Origin: Strobilurus pachycystidiatus
Taxonomy: Eukaryota; Basidiomycota; Agaricomycetes; Agaricales; Physalacriaceae
NCBI GenBank assembly: GCA_019915135.1
Contig: JAHLMK010000005.1
Span: forward strand, 248,001 to 312,000
Length of the DNA: 64,000 bases
Direction: 5' to 3'
Below the pieces are notes generated by a model. The model did no database searches, was not told where the DNA came from, and saw nothing but the letters and a program-made list of their open reading frames with translations. The position numbers and the translations under genes were made by a program. Positions 24,778 through 35,072 of the stretch are shown here, piece by piece (the stretch's first letter is position 1; every line of letters begins with the position of its first letter).

Positions 24778-27700
24778 CTACGGGTCATGACCGTCATCGC
24801 GTTTCTGCGTGTTAGCGTCTGAGAAAGGATCATCGGGTTCAAAATTGCTCAAAGGAGAGGCATATCCAGTGGTCTCAGAGGAGGACGCCGCCGGAGAACG
24901 CGGTCGAAGCGTGCGTCCGACGCTGGCATAAGGTGAAGACGAGGTACTTCCTCCATTGTAGTTGTCGGTTTCGTCATACTCCGGCCCACTGCTATCGTCC
25001 GCCTCCGCCTCGTTGGATGAGGTCGGCGAAGCACTGCTCGAGGGATCAGGGAAGTTGCTGAAGGACATGTCGGCATCATCGGCAAACGGCGGTGGCTCAT
25101 CAGCGCTTGGGGATGGTAGTGATAACTCTGGAAGTTGTGGAGATGGCCAGCCGTCTGTCCATCCAGGCCGAGGGTACCCACTCCCTGGGCGATTATACTG
25201 GGAAAAAGGGAGGACCTCGTTATCGTTAGGCGGGGTGGGCAACTGAATCTCCGATGCTGGATCAACAGTCGACGATTCCGAGACAGCTTCCTCCTTTGGC
25301 TTCATTCGAGCCGCCTCGACCTTGGCATGCGTCTTTCCGCCCAGCGGGACTGACGATCTCCGACGATAGAACAGCAGATAAGCATTTGGGTTCTACAGCA
25401 AAAGAAACCGTCATCTTTCAGTCTTCTAAACTTTGGGAAATCAAGACAACTCACCACTGAGTCTGCCGCCTGCGCCTGTGTGACATAAGAGTCGTCAAAG
25501 TGGTACCACTTGTCGTTACTATGGTTGAGCGCATAGGCGCGGTAATGGCCACCGCCGAGTCCACCGATATGTTCGTCAACGCCGAACAAGTCGTAGACCA
25601 GTGATCCATCAACGTCGCCGAGAGCCAGTTCATCTATCGGCACACCAGCTTCTATCAATCTCTCCGTCACAGCCCGCTCCCCAACCAAAGACGTCAAATC
25701 TAAACCCTCCGTCGGGAAGTCCACAAGCGCGTCTATCTTGTCTCGCAACGTCCGACTATTGCTGAACCGCTTCAGATGCACGACGAGCACGTCCGGCACC
25801 TTCCACAGATCAAACTTCTTCGTGGCCTGCTGGTGCTTCTTGCACTGAGGACAGTACCACAGGTCGTCCTCGCCCAGCTGCTCCTCCTTCGTAAACTCGT
25901 CCAGACAATCCTGAAGAGATATGTTCCGCTTCTTCTTACCGCCGCCGCTAGCCTCCTGCGCCGCCTTGTACTCCGGATGCACAAAGATCTTCCAGTCGTG
26001 CCAACCCGCATGCTCGTACTTGGGTGCCTCACCGAAGAAGTACTGCTTCAGGTTATCCTCAAACTCGAGGATGAACGCATCGCTCTCGCGCAGAAGCACC
26101 TCATCACCCTCCTCCCTGCGCTTCTCCCACATATCCGTATTCCGGGTGCTGCTCAACGACCACTGCCCACTCCCACCGAGGCCATAATCCTGGAAGTTCG
26201 CAGAGAGTCGAAGATTGAAGACGCCGTCCTTAGTGCCGACTTTACGCAAGATACCCTCTTCCTCCTCGGCTTCAGATTTAGCAACGACGTCCATGAGCTC
26301 GTCCTGCTCGCCAATGATGATACTCTTCTGGTCCACGATGTCACCCTCCTCTACTTCCGCTTCCTGCACCGTAATGACGTCGCCGTTCTCGTTGATTTCC
26401 GAGATCGCTTCCGGGACCTTGTCGGAGCCAGTGATGCGGATGGGCTCCTCTCCTTCCCACTTGTACAGATCCCGCACGTTGCTGGTCCACGGCCGCAGGC
26501 GCTCGATGACAGCATCGTACATCGCCGCAGGATCTTTGGCGGTTTCCCGGTCGATCACAGCGATAGTGGGGTGACCCCAGTACTGGTTATTGCGCGGATA
26601 CATGGTCTTGTAGGTGGACGTCGCGGGCGAGGCGTCAGCGAGGAAGACCGGAAGGATGAATGGGTCATTCTCGGGGTCTGGCTTGTAGTTCCGACTCAGA
26701 CGGGCGTGACATGGGAGTTCGTAGCAGACAATTAGATCATTCTCTGCAGGTTCGGAGACGAGGACGTGGTCGTTCAGGATCTTGTAGAACTTCCCGCTCC
26801 ATACTTCGAGTGTCAGCAGCTTTGAGGACGCGTCAGTTTGGTCACAGTTGGGAAAGGACGCGCTTACATTATCAGGCTCAGCGTTCATCCACCGACCAAG
26901 AAGAGCGCGAAGGTCCTTGAACGAAGCATCGGCGTTGATCTCGACGGGAATCTACACAACGGGAAGTCAGCACAGACAAGTGTTTGGTGCATTTTGTTTA
27001 TCACCTTGCAATGGGACTTTTCGCTGTCCCAAGGAACCCAGAATATTTCATGCCTCCACTGCTTCTTGACAGGAAGAGGGAGAGTCAAATACATGAAAGG
27101 ATCGAACGTTATCGAAACCTTCTGACACTCCGGACACACCAGCGTACTTTGATACTGCCCTTGGAACAAATCGACAATGACGCTGTCGTTCCGTTTCATA
27201 TAGCCATCCCAGGAGACCTGCGCCAGCTTGGCGAGCGCAAGATCCCCTCCGCCCTCCCAATCGGGCTTCTCGACATAAGGTTTCTTGAGGACGCGATTCA
27301 GATCCTCGTGTAGTCCGTCAAGAAGAAAAGCTACGAGCTCTTGAGAGTCATGTTGCTGGTAACCGCTAAACTGCGGCGCGAAACGCTGGAGTTGAGACTT
27401 GAACTCGCGAGGTGAATATGAAGTTGAGCTGCCAGTGGGGTCCCAGATACGGTCCATTAACGCGCCAAATGCCTCGGCAATCGCGCCCTGCATGCCGAGA
27501 GGGTTGTCGGGGTTGAGTTCGTCCTTGAACAGACCGGCTGATGACTATCATGAGCGACGTGATTGGGAGATGAACTGAGCTGTTAACGTACTGATGAAAT
27601 AATCCACCAGTTCTTTGGTATGGGCAAGACACTGCAGGGCAGAGTTCATGAAGCAGGTGTTGCCCATGTTGCCGAGACCGAGCGTCCCAGGCTCTATGGA

Positions 27701-28794
27701 CTTTGTTTTTGCTGGGACTTTGAATATTGAATTGGAGTATCCGCTGTCGGAGGAGGTGGTCCTGGAGGTGGTGATGGTTGTTTGCTGGGAGGGCTGCAGA
27801 CGGTTGAAAAAGCCCGAGCCAGAGGAGAACACAGGCTTGAACACAGGCGTCTTCGACACCCAAGTGCCATCGTCCCTTGCAAACTCGATGACAAAGGCGT
27901 CCTCCGACTCGATCGACTCATCAGCAAGAGTCGCGTTCGATGGTGTAATGCTCTTTCCGTGGTCGAGCTTGAACTCGGAGAGAGGGTATTCTGGATGATT
28001 GAAGTCATCGCCGGAGGGTTCTACTTTCCAAATGAGGGCAGGAGGGAGGAAGTCCTCGTCGGGGGCGATTGCTTTTGTTAGTCGTTGGCAGAGCGTAGTC
28101 ATGGTGTCGGATGAAGAGAGCGTGACGTAGGGATGGGAAGGGGCGTCGTTGTTGGCGTCGGTGGATTCTGTGGTGGCGAGGCGCAGGACGCGCAGACGCG
28201 GGGGATGCAGCTCGAGGCTGACCAGCTTCTGGATGCCTCTGGCGATGGCTGTGCGCGCCAGCGTGATGTTGGGCTCGCCATACCTGTGAACGGTCAAGCC
28301 TATGCTCGTGCGACAGACACAGAAAGAGCCTCTTACCAGGACACAAAGTTCTCCCAAGCAGCGGCAGGCACATACTGGACATCTATGCCATCGACGAGCT
28401 CTGCCTTGAGGTTGCCGTACTCGTCGACGAGCGGCTTGTTGTCCACGGGGCCGAGCTCTGCTTCGGTGAGGGCGCCCAGCTTGTCGATGGAGCCCGTACA
28501 CGCTTTGTGCCACCGCCGCCACCACTCCGCGGATACGAGGAACCACTGCTGGCCGGCCTCCATTGGCTGCTTGGTGGCCGTCTCGATGAGCGTGATTTTT
28601 TCGGGGCCGGACAGCATGGGCGGGGCCGCGTCCTGGACGGCCATGTATGCATCGATGTCGTCGGGAGCGGGCATGGCGGTGGTGGTCCGCTTGACGGAGG
28701 ATTCAGACGATTCTGACTGCATCGAGTGGGAGCGCTGCCTTTTGCGTGTGTTGGATGGACCGGGAGAGGGGGAGTCGGTCGGTGGCGAGTTCAT
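24778..28794 (-). CDS. UBP12: Ubiquitin carboxyl-terminal hydrolase, UBP12/USP4/USP15 type
   Basis: Six exons: 28794-28337, 28283-27592, 27537-27005, 26951-26868, 26819-25455 and 25392-24778, giving about 1248 aa. The order is a Ser-rich leader, a DUSP domain ([16 protein letters not shown]), then a ubiquitin-like region. The USP catalytic core opens with the Cys box [15 protein letters not shown] (nucleophile near residue 363). It contains zinc-binding pairs CPEC and CPQC, and the His box [20 protein letters not shown] (His near 1014) with Asp in the following DDSYV. A long insert splits the core, as in USP4, USP15 and fungal Ubp12. The tail is Ser/Pro-rich and acidic. It removes ubiquitin from protein substrates. 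Its start faces the CCZ1 start across 386 bp. Confidence 0.95.
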
Positions 28795-29180
28795 AAGAGG
28801 GAGAGAGGTTCAAAGCGGTGGAAGGGACGCGTTGTCCAAAATGACCTTGTGATTTGTTCTTGTTTACCTTTTGGTGGCCACAAAAATCATAATTGTCTCC
28901 TCGGTCAGTTCCTTTTGTTTCTTTGAACAAGGAGAACAACAGTGTTTGTCTCATTGAAGTCTGATCTGATCATCATCGTCGCCACCAACGACATGCCCGT
29001 GTTCAACAGCCGAACAGCACAAAGACACCGCTGATCCTCCCTCAAGCGAACAGTATGTTTCTCGGCAGAGATTGAGTAGCGGATAGTCTAGCAAGCTTGT
29101 GGTCCAATACCGTGGAATAGTCAAACTTGCCACGAGTCAAATGTAAAAGCGAACGTCGATCATGCTATGACGCTCTCTTC
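28795..29180. promoter_or_regulatory. Divergent promoter between the deubiquitinase and CCZ1 genes
   Basis: A 386-bp gap separates two outward-facing start codons, so both promoters must be here. The middle is A/T-rich near 28850-28930. No TATA box or palindrome is convincing. Confidence 0.5.
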
Positions 29181-31057
29181 ATGTCCGCCAGGATACCGCC
29201 GAATCTCCTCTATCTGACCGTCTTCAACCCCACACTCATCCCCAGCAACACCGCTGCCGCCAACGACGACGACAATGAGGATGCAGAGGAGCAGGCCCAT
29301 ATCATCTTCTACACGTCCAAGGAGCGGGCCGTCTCGCGGGACAGAATGCTCAGACAGATCGGGCTCGCCAAGGCACTCATAAACTTCTCAGAGTGCGTCT
29401 CCTGCATCACACCTACTGCCTTATTCACTCAGGCATAGGATATTCACCCCAGAGGACCAGTGCAATAACGTCCATTCGCAAGGGCGACGCATGATAATGG
29501 TTTCGCCAGAGCCGGACTTTTGGATACACGCCGTACGTGAACAGTGCGGTGCTCAGCTTGCTCGGGTGCTCAGGTAATGCAGTGCGTTGAGCTGGCCAAG
29601 GCAACACGTCCGCCGACGATCAGCAAGGGCAGGGCCAAGTCCGCAACGATTGGAAGGAGCAAGGGCAAAGAGCTCGCGATGGTCACCGAGTACGAGGAAT
29701 CATCCGTCGACGACATATCCCTCAGAGAAGACATCACCCGCGGCTACGAGGATTTCAAGGTGCGCGATGCGTTCAACGGCCTCCACCATCTGACCCGCAA
29801 CAGCTCAAATGCGGCTCAATGACGGACATCCTCGCCACGCAAGGCCAGCAAGCACTCGAACTGCAGCTAGAGCGGTTCTTCACGCCGTGGGCCTGGTCTT
29901 GGGAAATAGAAGACGACAACGTCTTTGGACGCCACCTCGGCACCCCAATTCACCCCAAGCACCGTCCGATAACACATCTGCTAGACTCGACATCAATACC
30001 CTCTCTTGTCGTTACCCCCTTCCATGTGATACCCTCGACGTCCTACGTCGAAGCCCGATACCCTACATCACTGGCCCGCCTGATATCTCAGCTCTTACCA
30101 CGGCCGGTGCCGCCCAATGAATCCCCGACAGAGAAGCCTCCGGATATTACTGTGAAGGATCAAAGCGGCTTCCTAGGCATGCCCGCCATGCCTATGCCCT
30201 CGATGAACTTGAACCTCAAGCTAAACTGGCCCGGTTATCTTACATTCAAGGGCAAGCGTTCTTCCGAGCCTTCAACAGCACCCTCGTCCGATCCCGATAG
30301 ACGGCCGCCAGAGGACGCCGTGGTGGACAAGCAGGCCCTCGACGACGCCATCAACTCTGACACGATATCCGACACGCCTCCATCACCCGCCAGCGACACA
30401 AAGAGTTTAGAGCCGCCGCCGCCGTCACCACCACCACCACCACCATCTCCCGTCGCTCTGACCACAATACCTATCCATCTCGCCCCTCCAGACAATCCCC
30501 TCCGAACCACCAAGACCGTCGTGAACTTCCTATCCACATATCCCGTCCTCGTCGCGTTCATCGGCGCCGACGATCCTCCATCACCCTCGATCGTCCAGCA
30601 ATTGTGTCACGACGCGCTAGACATCCTCGGTGAGGATGCACTTCGCAGTAGCAGCACCGAGACCCTCCCCACCGCCGCCAAGATCCTCCAGCCCAAAGAC
30701 CGGCACATCATCGTGACCCCCGGCTCGAGGTTCACGCACTCGAACGAGGCCTTCGAGTCCAAGGGCGAGCAGCTGTACGTCGCGCAGCGGTTGTTCGAGA
30801 GGTTCGTGCCGTCTCACAGCGTTGTCCTCTTACTGACTGTGCTGTGCAGCGACCATGATATTCGGGAGGTCTTCTCGCGTGGTGTGAACCCGCAGCATTG
30901 GCACATCGCCAAGCGGGAGAGCGAGACGGAGATTTACATGGAGGTGCTCAGGAAGGAGTCGACGCTTTCGGATGTGGATAATGTGGCGCTTGGACTTGTT
31001 AGGAAGTTTGTGGTGAGTAACGAGGCGGAGACAGAGGCGTTTGTACATGAACATTAG
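29181..31057 (+). CDS. CCZ1: CCZ1 homologue (vacuolar fusion, Mon1-Ccz1 Rab GEF)
   Basis: Four exons: 29181-29392, 29439-29532, 29583-29759 and 29804-31057, giving about 578 aa with exact phases. The first longin domain is clear: PPNLLYLTVFNPTLIPSN, EQAHIIFYTSKERAVSRD, LRQIGLAKALINFSEIF, then VSPEPDFWIHACVELAK. The second block, QGQQALELQLERFFTPWAWSW, is also typical of fungal Ccz1. A Pro-rich insertion at about residues 280-370 (PPPPSPPPPPPS) interrupts the domains. In the family, Ccz1 with Mon1 activates the Rab7 GTPase Ypt7 on late endosomes and vacuoles. The C-terminal exon is open over more than 1.2 kb, so one small intron there cannot be excluded. Confidence 0.9.
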
Positions 31058-31179
31058 AATACTATCTACAAGTTTCAAGACTGACAAGAGTATTACGAAT
31101 GGATTGTATCTGGGCTCGCCTTGAGACTCGATGTTACACAGACTGTTACTACGCTGTGTGATTGAGGATACAGTAGTAA

Positions 31180-31509
31180 TAGTCGTACTCAATTTCAGTT
31201 TATTTCGCCAGTTTATTTTTGATAACCCTGCTCACCTCTTGCGAATCCCTGAGTGCCGCGTCCAGGGCGCGTCAGTGACCACAGATTGTCCTCCCAGTAA
31301 CTTTGTGTTTATCCAACCATTTCCGTTCGTTCAAGTCGGTCCTCGATGCATTGAATCAAGACCATTCAGCACGCAGAAATCCCGGCTCACAGGCGACGGA
31401 AGCTCATCTCGGAGTCTCCGTCGTGGAGATGACCCTGTTGACGCAGTCGGAATGGGCTCAGGGTTATCAAAAATAAACTGGCGAAATAAACTGGAATTGA
31501 GTACGACTA
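31180..31509. mobile_element. MITE-like element with 49-bp terminal inverted repeats and TA flanks
   Basis: The left arm 31182-31230 begins GTCGTACTCAATT. The right arm 31459-31507 is its reverse complement with one mismatch in 49. Each arm is bordered on the outside by TA (31180-31181 and 31508-31509), which fits a target-site duplication of the Tc1/mariner type. The 326-bp body carries no convincing gene, so the element would be non-autonomous. It lies in the 3' intergenic region of CCZ1 and upstream of the chitin deacetylase. The inverted repeat is seen directly; the MITE classification is inference. Confidence 0.8.
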
Positions 31510-31852
31510 ATGTTTAGGGATGTGCCAAGTTTCTCGCCCTCGCAACCACACCACCTTCGCTCGCAGGGCCGCCGCCACGCGCATGATCGGGGCAGACGAT
31601 CCCTTGTGCAAAAGTTGTGCAAAACAAGCTACGCACTTGCTGGTCTTGCTCCGCATCGTCGAAAATGCTACAAGTACATGATTCTGTATCAGTGTTGCAG
31701 GCCTCAATTGGCGTATTTGCCTAGCCAATCTGTTACCCATATTCTCACGCCAAGCGAGATCAATTTCTCTAAATCAGGGATTCTGATGCGCTCAGCCCTG
31801 TGTTGTCCAGTAAACCCTTCCTCTCTTTTTTCTCCCACTATCTCTCCATTCA
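31510..31852. other. Upstream region of chitin deacetylase
   Basis: About 340 bp between the inverted-repeat element and the deacetylase start. The last 60 bp are pyrimidine-rich (CCTTCCTCTCTTTTTTCTCC), as in many fungal promoters. No further feature was seen. Confidence 0.5.
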
Positions 31853-33815
31853 ATGAAGCTTCAAGCTCTCGCCACTCTTTTCGCCGCCGTGGGCGCCGCC
31901 AATGCCCATGGCATCAATGCGCGCCACGCTCATATCCATAAACGACAAGACACGACCGCCGCCACTGACTCGACGTCTGCCAGTAACGGTGCTGCCACGA
32001 CCGATGCGCCGTCCAGTAGCACTCCCTCCGGCCCGTTGGCCTCGCTCTCTGCCACCGTCAGCGGTGTGCCCGCCCTGAGCGCTATTAGCTTTGGCATGTC
32101 GACCGGCACTACCTATGCCGCCTCCACCACTGTAACGGCAGGATATGTGCCCACCATCGCAGCCATTCCAGATGCTCCCGCAATTCCAGGATGTACGTCC
32201 GCCTTCGTCACGTTTCCAGGCCCCGGACTAAACGTCAGCAGTCGTGTTCAAACAAGGCGCATGGCCCGCCCAGGACAAGGCACCCCCGACTGGTATGTAC
32301 CGCAGCTCATCCTTCTCATTCGGTTGGCCATAATTCCGCCTGTTTGCAGATACCGACGAGGTCAAGGAGTGGTTGAAGGAACTTGACGGATACGACATTC
32401 CCGACCTCGAGCCTACGACCGATGGGACGTGCGCTAGTGATCCTACATTCACCGCGGACGCTGCGAACAGAGGATGGTGGTCGTGCGGTGGGTACACTCG
32501 GGACACCGACATTCTCGCCTGCCCAGACAAGCTCACCTGGGGTGTTAGGCAAGTAGTCTTTGACAAGCGATCATTCAGTTGTCGTTAACGGCCTTCTTCT
32601 TCTAGCTTTGACGACGGTCCTGGGCCTTACAGTAAGTGCTTTCAGTGATATCGATATTTAACTCCGTACTGAGATGTTATCCAGCTCCGTATGCATTCGT
32701 CTCGCTTGTCCGCTCGTGGACATACTAACATATGATCGCTGATAGGAAACTACTTGACTATCTCGAGGAAAAGGACATCTCAGCTACTTTCTTCGTCGTC
32801 GGCTCTCGCGTCATCGAGCGACCTGATATGCTCGTTCAAGAATATCTCTCTGGCCATGAAATCAGCGTGCACACCTGGTCTCACACTGTACGTTCTCAAA
32901 GCATCGTCGCGCCCTCAAAAGATAACGATCCTTGCGATTCGTAGCATCTGACAACACAGACCAATGAGCAAATCGTCGCGGAACTTGGCTGGACCCGTAA
33001 AGCTATCAAGGAAGTATTGGGTGTTACTCCCACTACAATGCGCCCTCCTTATGGCGACATCGGTACGCATGCGCACTATTACATTCGAGAGCATGCTGAT
33101 CTAAGCCTCGCCAAGATGACCGAGTTCGCGCCATTGCTTTGGCTATGGGTATGATTCCTATCATCTGGACGAGGACGTCAACGGCCACCTTCGATACAAA
33201 TGGTGAGATTGGCACGTATCCCTCTCGGCGAACGTGTTTGCTCACTTATCACCAGACTGGGCTGTCGCCGCTGGAAATGTGAACGGAGAGGAGTGTGTCG
33301 AGACGTTCAACGCCATTCTTGGCAATGCCTCCACTTTGGATACCGGGCAAGTTTTAAAGTTTGCTGGTTGACGATGGAATACCTGACCGCGCCGTAGATT
33401 TATTGTGCTTGAGCACGATCTATACGAGATTACTGTCGATCTGGCCATCGGCTACAACCTGGAGATGGCACAAACCCACGACCCGGCCTTTACAGTCAGT
33501 GACGTTTTTTCTTCAAACGCTACATCGCTCTGACACATAAATCTTCAGCTATTGCCCATCGGTCAATGCTCCAAGATACCCACCACTGATCTATACCGGG
33601 AAACTAACACTAACACCTCCTTCCCCTACGCTGCGGCGGCCTCCGACGTCGATGGCGATGGTACTGTTGATGAAGATACCTCTTCGAATACCACCTCCAG
33701 TGGTACCAAGTCTGGATCCTCAAGTAGCAATACCACGAACAACGCCATCTTCATGGAGGCATCGCCTCTATTCTCGCTTGTTGGGCTCACTGCTTTCATG
33801 AGTCTGCTGCTTTGA
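31853..33815 (+). CDS. Chitin deacetylase (CE4/NodB), secreted, probably GPI-anchored
   Basis: Eleven predicted exons: 31853-32192, 32242-32292, 32350-32548, 32606-32631, 32685-32688, 32746-32887, 32945-33062, 33116-33202, 33256-33346, 33398-33494 and 33549-33815, giving about 473 aa. A signal peptide (MKLQALATLFAAVGAANA) and a Ser/Thr-rich stretch precede the NodB domain. Its motifs are SFDDGP at about 197-202, HTWSH, RPPYGD and FIVLEHD. The C-terminus is Ser/Thr/Asn-rich and ends in a hydrophobic segment (LFSLVGLTAFMSLLL), as expected for a GPI signal. The enzyme converts cell-wall chitin to chitosan. Exon 5 is only 4 nt, and introns 32549-32605 and 33347-33397 are GC-AG. All three are needed to keep the conserved motifs in frame. 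Confidence 0.93.
32685..32688 (+). other. Predicted 4-nt micro-exon (CTCC) of the chitin deacetylase
   Basis: The preceding intron starts GTAAGT and ends CCAG; the following one starts GTATGC, contains TACTAAC and ends ATAG. Joining the three exons gives SFDDGPGPYTPKLLDYL, the expected CE4 sequence. Skipping the 4 nt shifts the frame. Confidence 0.8.
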
Positions 33816-34001
33816 ATATAAACGTACATGCATCCGTTAGACACTGGGACTATATATACTACACATTACCATCCTCGCTATCATCCATTTATCATCGCAT
33901 TGGATTACGGGGGCGACTGGTTTCCGTGCCGTACATCTCGACTATAAGTATACTACATATATTGCCATATCTAAATCGCTGCTTCGCCCGGTTTTTGGAT
34001 C

Positions 34002-34909
34002 TTAGTCCTTGCTGCTCAAACTCTTGAAGAACTCGTTGTACGCATGGTCGGCATCGAAGAGAAGCTTCGGTAGTCGTTAAGTCTCATGGATTGAGAAAGC
34101 ACTGCAGCGTACCTGGCGCGATTGATCCTCTGTGATCTCTTCGGATGCCTTCATACCATTCAGCGTTATTAGCCTGGAGCACCGGGGGAATCAGCGGATG
34201 GGGAAACCGCTTTGAGGAGAAGAACTGACCAGCCCACCATCTTACTCCTCCCTTCCCAGTCTGTGCTCCCTTTGAATCGTGCATACCCAGTGACCAGCTC
34301 TTGCAAGTAGGGATATAGTTGATCTTTGGCACGATATGATAATTTGAGGGCGTCCATGAGAGTGATAAAGCTCTGTGCGAACGATACGATAAGAAAGCTG
34401 GGGAGGGCCTGGGCCAGCTGATCATTCGCACCTGGGTGGTCTCAGCAACCCATTTGCCCGTCTCTGGGCCAGCTTCGGTGGAGTGCTCGACAGTGGCGGG
34501 AACGCCGACTTGTATTCGGTGTAGTGCTGCGGGGTTGTCCATCTGACCGTCTGTCAGCGCATCCGCATCGATCAGAACGAGAATGCGAGTCGCGCACCTT
34601 GTACCTGCTCATGAACTGTTCAACGGTCGTCACATCGTCGCGCACGAGCTTGAGTATTGTTTTGTACTGTGATAGCAGACGCGTGCATGCAGGTGAATAT
34701 CTCTTTGCGTCAATCGCTCTTAGTTGAGAGCATAGGTTTCTGACTGCGACTCACTCCGTTGCTGTTATTGAATCGCGGACGTAGGCGCGTTCCAGGTAGT
34801 CCAAATTCACGATGATACCAAAGAATGTCGACAGGAGATTGTATTTCTCGCGTTCGGCGTTGCTTGTGTAAAGCCGTACTTCTTCATCCAGAGAGAATGT
34901 AGACGGCAT
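34002..34909 (-). CDS. VPS28: VPS28, ESCRT-I subunit (about 211 aa)
   Basis: Six exons: 34909-34755, 34700-34598, 34542-34432, 34372-34230, 34173-34113 and 34064-34002, with exact phases. The protein starts MPSTFSLDEEVRLYTSNAER and continues through FFGIIVNLDYLERAYVRD, SPACTRLLSQYKTILKL and MDNPAALHRIQVGVPATVEH. The C-terminal four-helix domain contains ETTQSFITLMDALKLSY, LQELVTGYARFKGS, WLITLNGMKASEEITEDQ and LLFDADHAYNEFFKSLSS. It covers the full length of the family. VPS28 binds VPS23 and VPS37 in ESCRT-I and links to ESCRT-II on endosomes, sorting ubiquitinated cargo into multivesicular bodies. It is convergent with the chitin deacetylase, with only 186 bp between stop codons. Confidence 0.97.
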
Positions 34910-34934
34910 CGTGACAGTACAGTGTTAAGAGCTC

Positions 34935-34950
34935 AAAACCCTAACCCTAC
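34935..34950. promoter_or_regulatory. Telomere-like CCCTAA repeat upstream of VPS28
   Basis: The plus strand reads AAAACCCTAACCCTAC about 25-40 bp upstream of the VPS28 ATG. Two CCCTAA-type units in a promoter or leader resemble the telo-box known from plant and fungal housekeeping promoters. Chance occurrence is possible. Confidence 0.45.
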
Positions 34951-35072
34951 TCTGATTCACTTTGGAAATAGTTCGCGTTCGCGTATAGAAAGTACAAGTT
35001 GGTATAGAGGTGTAGAATAGCTGTCGTTTCACTCTTGACTCCGTCAAAATAATGTGTCATAATAGTCATAAC

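Noticed and set aside
25776..26735. 319-aa open frame antisense to the deubiquitinase
   Set aside because: It lies entirely within a well-supported catalytic exon and has no motif; high GC and codon bias of the sense gene keep the antisense frame open.
28133..28852. 239-aa plus-strand frame over the deubiquitinase 5' end
   Set aside because: It overlaps coding exons with a DUSP domain and the first intron; no independent start context or family.
31131..31517. 128-aa frame spanning the 31-kb inverted-repeat element
   Set aside because: It reads through both repeat arms and has no conserved content.
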